Shown piece by piece: positions 1-9,724 of a stretch of DNA of 64,000 nt; the first letter of the stretch is position 1; each line of letters opens with the position of its first letter. The position numbers and the translations under genes are program-made. This stretch comes from Verrucomicrobiales bacterium (GTDB taxonomy: Bacteria; Verrucomicrobiota; Verrucomicrobiia; Limisphaerales; UBA9464), in the NCBI GenBank assembly GCA_027488845.1, contig JAIYBC010000030.1, positions 62,001 to 126,000 on the forward strand, written 5' to 3'. The notes under the pieces are model-generated. The model did not search any database. It worked only from the letters and a program-made list of their open reading frames with translations, and was not told where the DNA came from.

Positions 1-480
1 CGGGTGCGCGACCTCGCCCGACGGGACGTTCCCGGAGCCCAGGTGACGATCTACGCCGGCAACGCCGCCTCCAGCAACGCGGTCGCCGTGGCCCGCTGGG
101 ATGCCGCGGCCCGCGCCTACACGGCCAGCGTGCGCATTCCCAAGGACGGAGCCTACATCCTCACCGCGGTGGCCCAGTCGGGGAACACCCGGCTTGGCGA
201 CGACCGGCAGCTGCTGGTCGGTGAGACGATCGACCGCGAGATGGCGGATCTCCGGGCGCGTCCGGACCTGCTCGCCTCGGTCGCATCGGCCGCCTCCGGC
301 CTCGTCCATCGCCTCGAGACGCCTCCGGCCGCGGGCCTCGCCGACCTTTGGCGGACGGCTCCGCCCCCGACGGTGGACTACGACCGAAAGCCCCTTTGGG
401 ACAAACCCTGGTGGCTCGCCGCGATCCTCGGGGTGCTGACGCTCGAATGGGCCCTGCGACGTTGGAGAGGCTTGGCGTGA
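1..480 (+). CDS. C-terminal part of a membrane protein (5' end outside window)
   Basis: The reading frame is open from base 1, so this is the last ~159 residues of a longer protein. The visible part is a beta-rich, probably periplasmic domain followed near the end by one hydrophobic helix (from about PWWLAAILGVLTLEWAL) and a short basic tail, RRWRGLA. A terminal helix followed by an E-W-x-L-R-R-x-x-G-L tail is what I know from large von Willebrand/glutamine-amidotransferase-like membrane proteins encoded with BatA-type genes in Verrucomicrobiota and Planctomycetota. That family assignment is inference, because the diagnostic domains lie outside the window. Its stop codon overlaps the GTG start of the next gene (GTGA at 477-480), so the two are probably translationally coupled. 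Confidence 0.6.
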   Translation, partial: RVRDLARRDVPGAQVTIYAGNAASSNAVAVARWDAAARAYTASVRIPKDGAYILTAVAQSGNTRLGDDRQLLVGETIDREMADLRARPDLLASVASAASGLVHRLETPPAAGLADLWRTAPPPTVDYDRKPLWDKPWWLAAILGVLTLEWALRRWRGLA

Positions 481-1667
481 AGGGATTCTCCCCATCGACC
501 TTCCGCCCCGGCCGGGCCGGATGGAGCGGCAGGATCGCCGCCATCCTCCTTGCCGGGTTCTGCCTTTCCGCGCTGCCGCGTCTCGGGGCCCAGGCTCCTG
601 TCTGGAAGGGGGCCGGCGACGGACTCTCCTCCGCACAGCATGAACTCGAGGGTCCCTGGTCGGTCTCCATCGTGCGGATCGAGCGGACAAACACCTTGCT
701 GCGGCTGCGTCCGATGCTCGCCTTCGGCGACCGCATCGGCCTCAACACCCTCAGCGAGCAGGTGGACCTCGTCCCCCGCGAAGCCGGCCGGGTGCTGGCC
801 GCCATCAACGGGGATTTCTACGCGACGGAGCACGAGGTCCTGCCCGGCGACCCGCGCGGTCTGCTCATCCAGGAGGGCGTCCTGGTCAGCGGACCCGTTG
901 CGCGGGACTGCTTCTGGATCACCCCGGACGGTGCGCCCCACATCGGGACCGTCCGCAGCCAATTCACGGTCCAGGCAGGCGATTCGGCTCCGGAGTCCTT
1001 CCTGCTGAACACCGATTACGACGGTGGCGAATCGGTGGTGTACACGTCGGCGGCCCGGGATGCGATTGGCGAGGATGCCCGCCGTGGATGGGTCGTGCGT
1101 CCGGCCAACGGAAGCGTCTGGCCGGAGTTCGGACCCGGACGTCGTTTCGAAGGCGTCGTCCAAGGTCGCATGGAGTCCGGCAAGCCGGGGCCCGGTCCTG
1201 CCGAACTGCTGATCGCCCCGTCGCAGGAACTCCGGTCTCTTCTCAGGCCCGGCGTCCGCGTCGTGGTTTCAACCGCCACCGAGCCGCAGTTGGCGGGTGT
1301 CCGGACCGCGATCGGCGGTGGTCCGGCCTTGGTGCGTCGGGGAGAGTTGCTGGACATCCGCGTCAACAAGGCCCGGGAACGGCATCCAAGGTCGGCCCTC
1401 GGCTGGAATGAAACCCACCTGTTCCTGGTGGCGGTCGACGGACGCCAACCCGGACACTCCGTCGGCATGACCCTTCCGGAACTGGCCGCCTACCTGCAGC
1501 GCATCGGCTGCACCGAGGCGGTGAACCTCGATGGCGGTGGTTCGACCGAACTCATCCTCCGCGGTCGGATCCTCAACAGCCCGTGCTACGGACACGAGCG
1601 TCGCACCGCCTCGGGTCTCGCCGCGCTTTTGTCCGAACCCAAGGGATCGGGGGCCAAATCCCCATGA
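477..1667 (+). CDS. Secreted phosphodiester glycosidase family protein (NAGPA domain), copy 1
   Basis: Predicted 396 aa. The GTG at 477 overlaps the upstream stop and is followed by a basic stretch and a hydrophobic signal peptide ending near LGAQA, which is why I prefer it to the earlier in-frame ATG at 348. The mature part carries the landmarks of the NAGPA (phosphodiester alpha-N-acetylglucosaminidase, DUF2233) fold: AINGDFYATE at about residues 109-118, IGGGPALVRRGE near 279, VDGRQPGHSVGMT near 321 and NLDGGGSTEL near 351. Family members cleave or process sugar phosphodiesters; the substrate here cannot be read from sequence. The protein is probably exported. A paralogue follows directly with an ATGA overlap at 1664-1667, so the three genes from base 1 behave as one transcriptional and translational unit. 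Confidence 0.85.
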   Translation: MKGFSPSTFRPGRAGWSGRIAAILLAGFCLSALPRLGAQAPVWKGAGDGLSSAQHELEGPWSVSIVRIERTNTLLRLRPMLAFGDRIGLNTLSEQVDLVPREAGRVLAAINGDFYATEHEVLPGDPRGLLIQEGVLVSGPVARDCFWITPDGAPHIGTVRSQFTVQAGDSAPESFLLNTDYDGGESVVYTSAARDAIGEDARRGWVVRPANGSVWPEFGPGRRFEGVVQGRMESGKPGPGPAELLIAPSQELRSLLRPGVRVVVSTATEPQLAGVRTAIGGGPALVRRGELLDIRVNKARERHPRSALGWNETHLFLVAVDGRQPGHSVGMTLPELAAYLQRIGCTEAVNLDGGGSTELILRGRILNSPCYGHERRTASGLAALLSEPKGSGAKSP

Positions 1668-2863
1668 TGTCCGGTTTCCAGACACCTCTGCACGGGCCCG
1701 TGGTCGGCTCCCTCCGAACCGGACCCTTCGGTCTTCGTCTGCCGGGAGTCCTTCTCGCAATCGGCCTGCTCCTATCCTTTGCGACCCGTGGTGGGGCGGA
1801 GACCACGAACAACCCGCCGCGGGTGCGGCTGAGCGACGCCTTTGGCTACAGCCAGGAGAACCGGAGCGAAGGTCCATGGGCCGTCCGACGCGTCCGGATC
1901 CGCCGTTCCAGGACGGACCTGTCGTTCCATGTCCGGCTGGGTGGCGGAGCGCAGCTGGGACTGGCCACGCTTTCGGCCCAGGCGACGGGTGTCCCGAAAT
2001 CCCAGGGGCGCCCCTTGGCCGCGGTCAATGGCGACTACTTCGTCCGCGACGGCGCCTTCGCCGGCGATCCGGAAGGACTGTGCATCTGCGAAGGCGCACT
2101 CGTCTCGCTGCCGTCGGAGAAGTCCTGCTTCTGGATCGCGCCGGACGGCTCGCCCCAGTGCACCAACGTCATCTCCCTCATGGCGGTCGTCTGGCCCGAC
2201 GGGACGCGGATACCCTCCGGCCTGAACGAGGCTCCCGGCGACCGGCCGGTGGTCTACACACCGGAGTTCGGGGATGCGACCCGCACGATGCCGGGCCGCG
2301 ATCTGGTGCTCGTCCCGGAGAAGGGCACCGCCTCGCTCGCGGTGGGCGAGGTCCGGGGTTTCCGGTTGGTCGCGGTGCGGGAAGGAGGCGGAACGCCGAT
2401 CTCGTCCACCAACCTCGTGGTCCATCTGCCTGAATCCCTCTCGTCCCGTTCGATTCCGCCCGTCGGCGGCAGCGTCCGGATCGACACCGCGACATTGCCC
2501 GACCTGCGTGGCGTGAAGACCGCCTTGGGCGGCGGACCCGCGCTCCTGCGGGGCGGGGTGCCGACCCAGCTCCAGGCCGGAGAGGTCCGGCATCCGCGCA
2601 CGGCCATCGGATGGAACCAGGACGACATCTTCCTGCTCCAGGTGGATGGCCGGCAGCCTTCGGTTTCCGTGGGCATGAGCTTCGCCGAAATGGCCCGGAT
2701 CTTCCACGAACTGGGCTGCACCGACGCGCTGAACCTCGACGGCGGCGGTTCCTCGACGCTTTGGGTCCAGGGCCAGGTCGCCAACAACCCCAGCGAAGGC
2801 GGCGAACGGCCGATGGCCAATTCGCTGGTCGTGGTGCTCGGGAGCCGTGGCGACCCGAACTGA
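1664..2863 (+). CDS. Secreted phosphodiester glycosidase family protein (NAGPA domain), copy 2
   Basis: Predicted 399 aa. ATG at 1664 overlaps the stop of copy 1; a second ATG follows at 1667. An N-terminal hydrophobic segment (about residues 28-45, around [16 protein letters not shown]) looks like a signal peptide with a long n-region. It has the same ordered landmarks as copy 1: AVNGDYFV near residue 120, LGGGPALL near 288, [13 protein letters not shown] near 329 and [10 protein letters not shown] near 358. The two proteins therefore have the same domain and similar length, but diverge clearly in between, so this is an old duplication rather than a recent one. Same predicted chemistry as copy 1, phosphodiester glycoside processing outside the cytoplasm; substrate unknown. 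Confidence 0.85.
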   Translation: MMSGFQTPLHGPVVGSLRTGPFGLRLPGVLLAIGLLLSFATRGGAETTNNPPRVRLSDAFGYSQENRSEGPWAVRRVRIRRSRTDLSFHVRLGGGAQLGLATLSAQATGVPKSQGRPLAAVNGDYFVRDGAFAGDPEGLCICEGALVSLPSEKSCFWIAPDGSPQCTNVISLMAVVWPDGTRIPSGLNEAPGDRPVVYTPEFGDATRTMPGRDLVLVPEKGTASLAVGEVRGFRLVAVREGGGTPISSTNLVVHLPESLSSRSIPPVGGSVRIDTATLPDLRGVKTALGGGPALLRGGVPTQLQAGEVRHPRTAIGWNQDDIFLLQVDGRQPSVSVGMSFAEMARIFHELGCTDALNLDGGGSSTLWVQGQVANNPSEGGERPMANSLVVVLGSRGDPN

Positions 2864-2943
2864 CCCCGCTCCCGCCGACGCCGGTGCGCGAGGACGCGGC
2901 ATCGGCGTCGGAACGGGGTTCGGAGTCCGTGCGGAGGCTGAGA

Positions 2944-4050
2944 CTACTTCGCGGCGGCCGCGGCGACGGCGGCGGCGCGCTTGGCCAAACAGGCCTCCTG
3001 GACCTTGCGGGCCAGCTCCGGCTTCTCCAGCAACGTCTTGCGGGCCGCCTCCTTCCCTTGGCCGATCAACTCGCCGTTGAACTGCAGCCAGGCGCCCTTC
3101 TTCTCGAGCGCGCCGGTGTCGAGGCCGACGTCGATGAGCGATCCCTCCTTGTCGATGCCGTGGTTGAACAGGATGTCGAACTCGGCCTCGGTGAACGGCG
3201 GCGCCACCTTGTTCTTCACCACCTTCACCTTCACGTGGTTGCCGATCGTCGCGCCGGTGCCGTCCTTGATCGCGTCCTTGCGCCGGATGTCGATGCGCAC
3301 CGAGGCGTAGAACTTCAGCGCCTTGCCGCCCGGCGTGGTCTCGGGGTTGCCGAACATGACGCCGACCTTCTCGCGCATCTGGTTGGTGAAGAGGCAGGTC
3401 GTCTTGGCCTTGCTCAGGATCGCGGTCAGCTTCCGCAACGCCTGGCTCATCAGCCGCGCCTGCATGCCCATCGTGGCCATGCCCATCTCACCCTCGAGTT
3501 CCGCCTTCGGCACCAGCGCCGCCACGGAGTCGACCACGATGATGTCCAGGGCGCCGGACCGCGCCAGGGTCTCGCAGATCGTCAGGGCCTCCTCGCCGGA
3601 GTCCGGCTGGGAGACCAGCAGTTCGTCGACGTTCACGCCCAGCTTCTTCGCGTAGGCCGGATCCAACGCGTGCTCGGCGTCGATGAACGCCGCGAGTCCC
3701 CCGGCCTTCTGGGCGTTGGCGATGAGGTGCAGCATCAGCGTGGTCTTGCCCGACGACTCCGGGCCGTAGATCTCGACCACACGTCCGCGCGGCACGCCAC
3801 CCACGCCCAGGGCGAGGTCGATCGCCAGCGCGCCGGTGGGGATCACCTCGATGGGACGCATCACCTGCGAGCCCAGCCGCATGATCGCGCCTTCCCCGTA
3901 GGCCTTGGTGATGGTGGAGATGGCGGTCTCCAGTTCGCGGAGCTTGGCCGCGCTGGGCTTCGGCGACTCGACGACCGCGGCGGTTGCGGTCGTCGCGGGG
4001 ACGGCGGCCTTGGTCTCGGTCTTGGTGGGGGCGGCGGGTTTCTCGGCCAT
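2944..4050 (-). CDS. recA: Recombinase RecA
   Basis: Predicted 368 aa. RecA coats single-stranded DNA, drives homologous pairing and stimulates LexA-type self-cleavage. Seen in sequence: an Ala/Thr/Pro/Lys-rich N-terminal extension of about 35 residues, Walker [10 protein letters not shown] near residue 95, Walker [12 protein letters not shown], the DNA-binding loop regions ([20 protein letters not shown] and [20 protein letters not shown]), and a short Ala-rich C-terminus instead of the acidic tail common in other RecAs. The start at 4050 begins MAEKPAAP; the reading frame continues upstream but loses similarity. No clear LexA-type operator was recognised just upstream. It is convergent with the glycosidase genes and lies 77 bp downstream of the minus-strand reductase-like gene. 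Confidence 0.97.
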   Translation of the reverse strand: MAEKPAAPTKTETKAAVPATTATAAVVESPKPSAAKLRELETAISTITKAYGEGAIMRLGSQVMRPIEVIPTGALAIDLALGVGGVPRGRVVEIYGPESSGKTTLMLHLIANAQKAGGLAAFIDAEHALDPAYAKKLGVNVDELLVSQPDSGEEALTICETLARSGALDIIVVDSVAALVPKAELEGEMGMATMGMQARLMSQALRKLTAILSKAKTTCLFTNQMREKVGVMFGNPETTPGGKALKFYASVRIDIRRKDAIKDGTGATIGNHVKVKVVKNKVAPPFTEAEFDILFNHGIDKEGSLIDVGLDTGALEKKGAWLQFNGELIGQGKEAARKTLLEKPELARKVQEACLAKRAAAVAAAAAK

Positions 4051-4127
4051 AACTCTGGATGTGTGCGGTGTCGGGATGCTGTGTGTTCTGGGAAATCGGG
4101 GTTCCTTCGCGGACGGCTCGGGAAGGT

Positions 4128-5261
4128 TCAGTGGGTCTGGGCCAGGTCGACCTCGGGCCGGATGCGCCAGCGTCCGGCGACCGCGCCGAGTTCGGCGTCG
4201 AGGCTCCATTGGTCGGGCAGGGGATCCCCCACGTGGACCTTGTTGGCGCCCTTCAGGGCCATGCAGCCGGTGTTGTCGCCGACGGCCCGGATCGTCTCCA
4301 ACTCCTCCGCGGAGAACGCCACCGTCCGCACCGCCGCCAATTCGTCCACCTTGGACTCGATCGTGCGGGTGCCTTCCCCGACCTCCTGGATCAGGGTCGG
4401 GATGACGGACCGCACCGCCGGCTGCGCGAGGCACCAGGCCGCGGCGAACTGGAGCAGCGTGAGGCCGTGCCGCTGTGCGATCGGACGCAGCGGCTCCAGC
4501 TTCCCGACGGCCGCCTCCACCCATCCGGGCGGACGGAACGACCGGTGGTCGCCCTGGCCGAAACGGTGACCCGGGAGGATGTCGCCGTGGAAAATCCCGC
4601 CATAGTCCACCACCCGCGTCAGCACCCGGATGTCGTGGGCCTGCGCCGCCGGCAACACCAGCGATCCGGGCCAGGGCTCGAACGGCCCGAGGATGACCAT
4701 CGCCCAGTCGATCAACGCGCCGTAGCGCTCGAAGCACCGGATCACGTCGAGGGTGAACCCGTTGGCCGGCCCCGGCGCGATCCCGAGCCGCTCCGTCAGG
4801 CCGACATCCGCCAGCCGGTGCAGTTCCTTCCAGACCGTCTCGTCCGTGTAGCCGATCAGGTCGGGATTGTGCAGCAACACCACGTCGAAGCGGTCCGTCC
4901 CGCAGCGTTCCAGGGACTTCTCGGTCGCCATGCGCAGGTACGATCCGTACTCCGACCGGATGCGGAGACGCGGATCCGTGAAGCGAGGGAAGCCCTTCGC
5001 CCCGTCCCGACGCGCCGAGTAGAAGTCATGTCCGATGCAGGCCACGAGGCAGTAACTGTCGCGCGGCACCCCGGACAACGCCTGTCCGAGGAGGGAATCC
5101 GCCTCGCCACCGCCGTAGACGTCGGCGGTGAGGAAGGTGCGCACGCCCCGTTCCCAGGCCTGGCGGACCAAGGCGATCCAGCGGTCCGGGTCGAGCGGCT
5201 GGCCGTAGTTCATGAACCGGCCGCCATTCCAGGTGCCGAAGGCGGTCTGCGTGATGTCCAT
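4128..5261 (-). CDS. Aldo/keto reductase-like protein with altered catalytic residues
   Basis: Predicted 377 aa, starting at [14 protein letters not shown]. The fold-level signature of aldo/keto reductases is clear: an N-terminal beta-hairpin GTWNGG, a [15 protein letters not shown] segment aligning with the usual DTAxxYGxxExxLG, [10 protein letters not shown] aligning with the usual DxxxxHxxD, and a C-terminal [16 protein letters not shown] helix/strand. However, the position of the catalytic Asp in the DTA motif is Leu44, and the catalytic Lys position (usually in xTKxG) appears as Cys in LVACIGHD. Tyr49 and the His remain. By homology an NADPH-dependent carbonyl reductase would be expected, but two of four tetrad residues are missing by my alignment, so the activity may differ. 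It precedes recA on the same strand. Confidence 0.85.
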   Translation of the reverse strand: MDITQTAFGTWNGGRFMNYGQPLDPDRWIALVRQAWERGVRTFLTADVYGGGEADSLLGQALSGVPRDSYCLVACIGHDFYSARRDGAKGFPRFTDPRLRIRSEYGSYLRMATEKSLERCGTDRFDVVLLHNPDLIGYTDETVWKELHRLADVGLTERLGIAPGPANGFTLDVIRCFERYGALIDWAMVILGPFEPWPGSLVLPAAQAHDIRVLTRVVDYGGIFHGDILPGHRFGQGDHRSFRPPGWVEAAVGKLEPLRPIAQRHGLTLLQFAAAWCLAQPAVRSVIPTLIQEVGEGTRTIESKVDELAAVRTVAFSAEELETIRAVGDNTGCMALKGANKVHVGDPLPDQWSLDAELGAVAGRWRIRPEVDLAQTH

Positions 5262-5369
5262 GGGTGTCAGTTTCAAGGCTGGGACCGTCGTCGGCCACTG
5301 GATTCTATGTCGGATCACGGGACCCGCATCCCGGGGCAACCGGCGCCGGCGCCGGAATTCGAAGCGGGT

Positions 5370-6035
5370 TCATGGAGTCCAGACCAGGGGACCCGTCGCG
5401 GAGGCCCCGGCGCCGGATGAAGGACGATGGGGAATCCGCCGAACCGAGCCGTCCACGAAGAGCACGTTGGCGCCGTCGCCATGGACCGACGGATGGAGGT
5501 TGGACCGCGTCGCCGCCGCGGCCCGGCCGCCGTTGTCGAACATCCACACCGTCCGCGAAGGCTCGGGCACGGAACCGATGCGGGTGGGCTCCGTCCGGTC
5601 CCCGTGGCCGTTGAGCCCGCGGTTGACGCAGTAGTGGAAGAGCAGGTGTCCGTTGCTGCGTCGGGGATTCGACGGGCAGAACCACAGCGGGTTTCCCAGC
5701 GGCGCGGCGGCGTTGGTCCTCCAGGCCCCTTCCTCGTGATAGGGACGCATCCCCATCAGCGGCGGCAGGTCCGCGTACCAGGCCCGCGTCGTGGAGATGC
5801 CGTTGGGCGCGCCGTCCCAGGGCAGTGCGTCCCCGGCGTCGGAAGCGTACAGGGCCGTCGCGAGGCCCCATTGGCGGAGGTTGCCGACGCAGGTGACGGA
5901 CTCGGCGCGGTCCACGGCGCGGCCGAGCACGGGCAGCGCCAGGGACATGAGGATGCCGAGGACGGCGATCGTGACCAGCAGCTCGACGAGGGTGAACGCG
6001 CCTGGGTGGGAACGGGAGTTCGGATTCGGATTCAT
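5370..6035 (-). CDS. Type II secretion/type IV-like pseudopilin with H-x-G-D-G C-terminus
   Basis: Predicted 221 aa. It starts MNPNPNSRSHPG and then has a classic prepilin peptidase site and N-methylated helix, PGA-FTLVELLVTIAVLGIL, near residues 12-30. The body contains several Cys residues (TCVGNLRQ, FCPSNPR, HYCVNRG) and ends with the SVHGDGANVLFVDGSVRR block typical of the abundant verrucomicrobial and planctomycete pseudopilins. Members are processed by a prepilin peptidase and assembled or anchored through the N-terminal helix; the biological role of this type is poorly defined. It is monocistronic here, divergent from the 1159-aa secreted protein at 6185. Confidence 0.88.
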   Translation of the reverse strand: MNPNPNSRSHPGAFTLVELLVTIAVLGILMSLALPVLGRAVDRAESVTCVGNLRQWGLATALYASDAGDALPWDGAPNGISTTRAWYADLPPLMGMRPYHEEGAWRTNAAAPLGNPLWFCPSNPRRSNGHLLFHYCVNRGLNGHGDRTEPTRIGSVPEPSRTVWMFDNGGRAAAATRSNLHPSVHGDGANVLFVDGSVRRIPHRPSSGAGASATGPLVWTP

Positions 6036-6184
6036 GCGGAGACTACGCGGCCTGTGGGCGGGAGTTTTCAGGGGAAGTGCGGAGACCGTCGGCGCGAACG
6101 GGTCCCGTGGACGCACCCGCCGTTGACATTTTCCGGATCCGGGGGGTTCCTCGGGAAGATCACCCCTCGGAAGAAAGGAAACCC
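6036..6184 (+). promoter_or_regulatory. Divergent intergenic region with candidate -35 and RBS for the gene at 6185
   Basis: This 149-bp spacer separates divergent genes. A perfect TTGACA hexamer lies at 6123-6128, but no good -10 box is found 16-18 bp downstream, so the promoter call is weak. AAGGAA at 6175-6180 ends 4 bases before the ATG at 6185 and is a good Shine-Dalgarno sequence. That is the reason for choosing this start over upstream in-frame codons. Confidence 0.35.
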
Positions 6185-9100
6185 ATGAGCGGACACACCT
6201 CAGGCATCTCCACTCCACACCGGTTCGCCGGTTGGCTCCGCCGCGGCGGGGCCCTCCTCGCGGCCCTCCTTGGCTTCAGCGCCCAGGCCACGGTGCTGGA
6301 CAACTTCAACGACAACACGAAGACCGGCTGGACCGACTTCACCTTCGTCCCCGGCTTCGGCATCCCTTCCGAGACCGGCGGCCAGTTCCGCTTCGCGCAG
6401 CCCCCGGCGGGCCAGGCCATTTTCAGCGCCAGCCAGAAGACTTCCGAACGCTTTGAGCTGAAGGAGGGACGGAGCATCGAGTTCCGCACCGACGTCGTCC
6501 AGGGGGGCGGCCAGGACTCGTTTGCCGTTCTCGCCTTCATTCCGACCTCCGGTTCTCCCGGGACGCTGGGCGGCTACGGCCTGGCCAAGTCCACCACCGA
6601 CATCCTGATCACCAAGGGCATCAACAAGTACTTCGTGGCGGAAGATGGCGCCCCCGCCAACCTGAAGCAGAACAACATCACCCTGGTCCTGGGACTCTCC
6701 GTCCGCGGCGGCAGCGTGTTCATCAACTCCAAGGTCCTCGACAAGGACGCCAGCAACGCCGTGATCTGGGAACGCACGGTGGTGGACACCCCCGCGGCCG
6801 ACGTCCTCGCCGACGGCACCGACGATCCGGCGGCCCCCTATGTCACCAGCGGCTACTTCACCCTCTACCTGTACCAGGCGTTCGACGCCGCCGCTCCGGA
6901 GTCCCCCTACCTTGCCGTTTTCGACAACGCCGAGGTCTTGGTCACCGACACCGCGGTGCTGGACGACTTCAACGACAACACGAAGACCGGTTGGACCGAC
7001 TTCACCTTCGTCCCCGGCTTCGGCATCCCTTCCGAGACCGGCGGCCAGTTCCGCTTCGCGCAGCCCCCGGCGGGTCAGGCGATCTTCAGCGCCAGCCAGA
7101 AGACCTCGAAGGTCTTCACGTTGGCCGAGGGTGAACGCGTTGGCTTCAGTGTCGACGTGATCGAGGGCGGAGCGCAGGACTCCTTCGCGGTCCTTGCCTT
7201 CATCCCGACCTCCGGTTCTCCCGGCACCTTGGGCGGATACGGATTGGCCAAGTCCACCACCGACGTCCTGATCACCAAGGGCATCAACAAGTACTTCGTG
7301 GCCGAGGACGGCGCCCCCGCCAACCTGAAGCAGGACAACATCACCCTGAACCTCGCCATGACGGTCCGGAACGGCAGCGTTCACATCGACGCCAGCATCC
7401 TGGACAAGGACGCCAACAACGCGGTGATCTGGAGCCGGTCCGTGGTCGACACGTCGGCCGCGGACGTCCTCGCCGACGGGACCGACGATCCGCCCGCGCC
7501 CTACCTGACCGCGGGTTATTTCACCCTGTACCTCTATCAGGCCTTCGATGCCGGCGCGCCGGAAAGCCCGTACAAGGCCTACTTCGACAACGCCATCGTC
7601 GCCGCCCCGCCCGTCGCGGCCAACGTCGCCCCGATCATCTCCGAGATCAGCCCCACGAAGTTCGGCAACTTCCTGCCCGCCAGCACCACCATCTCGTTCA
7701 AGGTGACCGACGACGCCGCCTTGGATCCGGCCGGCCTCGCCGTGGTCCTGAACGGCACGCGTCGCACCACGGCCAACGGACTCAACGTCACCGGCACGGG
7801 AAGCACCCGCACCGTCTCCCTCGGTGGACTGGAGGCGAACCGCAACTACAACGCCGTGTTCGAGGCCACCGACGCCGGCGGCCTCACCTCCCGCGAGCGG
7901 CTCGACTTCGACACCTTCGCGTCGAACGTCGTGGTGGTCGAATCCGAGGACTACAACTTCGGCGGCCAGTTCATCGACAACCCGGTGCCGATCACCGAGG
8001 GCTCCGGACCCCAGGGCGATTCCTACGCCAACCAGACCGGCTTCCAGGGCGTCGACTTCAACGACACCCGCACCGCGCCCAGCGGCGGGGACACGCTGTG
8101 GCGCCAGTCGGATCCCGTCCGCATGGAACGCACCCTCGATCCGGCGCGCTCCAAGTACACCACCGCCGGCGGCACCGCGGCCTCGGTCTACGACTACGCC
8201 GTGGGCGATTTCGTGGACGGCGAGTGGTACAACTACACCCGCACCTTCGCGCCGGGCAGCTACGAGGTCTATCTCCGTCAGGCCCTGATCAACATGGAGG
8301 CCGGTGAAAGCGTGCTCGAGGAGGTCACCTCCGACCGTTCGCTGCCCGACCAGACCACCCGGATCCTCGGCTCGTTCCTCGCCACGCTGAGCGGATTCGA
8401 GTTCCGCAACGCGCCGCTCACGGACGGCACCGGCCAGAAGACCGTCCTCCGGCTCAACGGCGTCACCACCCTCCGCCTCCGCGTGGTCGGTTCCGACAAC
8501 TCCAGCCAGCAGCGTCGCCAGAACTACCTGGTTTTCGTCCCGGTCGCGGACACCGGCACCCAGCGGGCCACGGTCTCCTCGCTGTCGCCCGCCAACAACG
8601 GGACGGTCACCACCACCACGCCGCTGCTCACCGCGGTCGTCCAGAACCGCGACACCGCCGTGGACACCAACTCCGTCCGCCTGCTGGTCAACGGCGCGGC
8701 GGTGACGGCGACGGTGACGCCTTCGGCCACGGGCGCGACGGTCACCTACCTCCTGCCGACGCTTCCCGCGGTCGGCGCCTTCCAACAGGCGCGCCTGGTC
8801 TTCAGCGACAGCCAGGGGGTCTCGCAGACCAACGACTGGAGCTTCGCGTTCCGCTACCTCGAGCTGGATCCGGCCACCCGCATGGCTTCCGCCGGATCCG
8901 TCCGCGGCTTCAACGTCCGCGTGGTCCAACCGCCGGCCGACAGCGCGGCCCTCGAGAACAGCCTGGCCCGCGCCGAGGCGCAGCTCGCCCCGGGTTCCAC
9001 CATCCCGCGCGCCTATGAGACCAACCTCGTGGACGCCGTGATCAACTACTCGCAGGACGCCTTCGCCGGCGGCAACGCCGGCCTGATCGAGGGCGACCTC

Positions 9101-9664
9101 CCGATCCCGGGCCAGTCCGACGAGGGCGGCACCGAGAACTGGGCCATGGAGGCCACCGCCTTCCTCGACCTCCCGGCCGGAATCGTCCGGTTCGGGGTGG
9201 TCAGCGACGACGGCTACAAGGTCTCCACCGCCATCGCCCCCAACTCCTCCACGCCGGCGCTCGCCTTCCACAACGGCGGTCCCGCCAACGAGACGTTCGA
9301 CGTCGTGGTCCGCACCGCCGGCGTCTACGGGTTCCGGCTCGTCTGGTACGAACGGACCGGCGGCGCCCACGTCGAGTGGTTCACCGTCGACACCACGACG
9401 GGTGACCGCACGCTCGTGAACGCCAACGGCGGTATCCGCGCCTTCACCACGGCCACGCCGCCGGTGCAGGTCGTGCTCCAGGGCGCGTCCACGCTCAACG
9501 GATCCTTCACCCCCGTCGCCGGCGCCCAGGTCGACACCGCCGCCAAGACCGCCACCGTGCCCGTCCCGACCGGAGCCGCCTTCTACCGCCTGTCGGGCGC
9601 GACCTCCCTGACGATCACCGGCATCCGCGTCGAGGGTGCCAACCTGGTGATCAGCTACCGCTGA
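6185..9664 (+). CDS. Large secreted multidomain protein with tandem duplicated N-terminal domain
   Basis: Predicted 1159 aa. A signal peptide (RRGGALLAALLGFSAQA) ends near residue 36. Two nearly identical ~221-residue units follow (about 37-257 and 258-475), each opening VLDxFNDNTKTGWTDFTF and ending in a YFTLYLYQAFDA.. segment. They look like laminin-G/concanavalin-like beta sandwiches, but I do not recognise a named family. After that come an Ig/cadherin-like segment from about 482, a carbohydrate-binding-module-like segment (VVVESEDYNFGGQF) from about 582, an Ig-like segment near 796, a PA14-like region (YKVSTAIAP, GVYGFRLVWYERTGGAHVEWF) near 1000-1085 and a C-terminal module with FYRLSG. 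No catalytic motif was seen, so adhesion or polymer binding is the likely role. A strong terminator follows. Confidence 0.8.
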   Translation: MSGHTSGISTPHRFAGWLRRGGALLAALLGFSAQATVLDNFNDNTKTGWTDFTFVPGFGIPSETGGQFRFAQPPAGQAIFSASQKTSERFELKEGRSIEFRTDVVQGGGQDSFAVLAFIPTSGSPGTLGGYGLAKSTTDILITKGINKYFVAEDGAPANLKQNNITLVLGLSVRGGSVFINSKVLDKDASNAVIWERTVVDTPAADVLADGTDDPAAPYVTSGYFTLYLYQAFDAAAPESPYLAVFDNAEVLVTDTAVLDDFNDNTKTGWTDFTFVPGFGIPSETGGQFRFAQPPAGQAIFSASQKTSKVFTLAEGERVGFSVDVIEGGAQDSFAVLAFIPTSGSPGTLGGYGLAKSTTDVLITKGINKYFVAEDGAPANLKQDNITLNLAMTVRNGSVHIDASILDKDANNAVIWSRSVVDTSAADVLADGTDDPPAPYLTAGYFTLYLYQAFDAGAPESPYKAYFDNAIVAAPPVAANVAPIISEISPTKFGNFLPASTTISFKVTDDAALDPAGLAVVLNGTRRTTANGLNVTGTGSTRTVSLGGLEANRNYNAVFEATDAGGLTSRERLDFDTFASNVVVVESEDYNFGGQFIDNPVPITEGSGPQGDSYANQTGFQGVDFNDTRTAPSGGDTLWRQSDPVRMERTLDPARSKYTTAGGTAASVYDYAVGDFVDGEWYNYTRTFAPGSYEVYLRQALINMEAGESVLEEVTSDRSLPDQTTRILGSFLATLSGFEFRNAPLTDGTGQKTVLRLNGVTTLRLRVVGSDNSSQQRRQNYLVFVPVADTGTQRATVSSLSPANNGTVTTTTPLLTAVVQNRDTAVDTNSVRLLVNGAAVTATVTPSATGATVTYLLPTLPAVGAFQQARLVFSDSQGVSQTNDWSFAFRYLELDPATRMASAGSVRGFNVRVVQPPADSAALENSLARAEAQLAPGSTIPRAYETNLVDAVINYSQDAFAGGNAGLIEGDLPIPGQSDEGGTENWAMEATAFLDLPAGIVRFGVVSDDGYKVSTAIAPNSSTPALAFHNGGPANETFDVVVRTAGVYGFRLVWYERTGGAHVEWFTVDTTTGDRTLVNANGGIRAFTTATPPVQVVLQGASTLNGSFTPVAGAQVDTAAKTATVPVPTGAAFYRLSGATSLTITGIRVEGANLVISYR
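6293..7600 (+). repeat. Tandem intragenic duplication, 663-bp period
   Basis: The segment starting GTGCTGGACAACTTC at 6293 recurs at 6956 as GTGCTGGACGACTTC, a 663-bp (221-codon) period. The first ~145 bp of the two copies differ by only a handful of mostly synonymous bases; later parts diverge more. This keeps the frame and doubles one domain. Confidence 0.9.
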
Positions 9665-9687
9665 TCCCACCTCGCCTCGCGCCGCAC

Positions 9688-9724
9688 AGGGCCGGATCCG
9701 ATCGGTCGGATCCGGCCCTTTCCC
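9688..9724 (+). terminator. Intrinsic terminator after the 6185 gene
   Basis: A perfect 14-bp stem, AGGGCCGGATCCGA / TCGGATCCGGCCCT, with a TCGG tetraloop runs from 9688 to 9719 and is followed by TTCCCTTT. It lies 24 bp after the stop at 9664. Confidence 0.88.

Noticed and set aside
4051-4127. LexA operator before recA
   Set aside because: Only half-sites such as GTTC/GAAC were found, with no properly spaced inverted partner.
2611-4569. 652-codon plus-strand open frame across recA
   Set aside because: Antisense shadow of recA; no recognisable domain.
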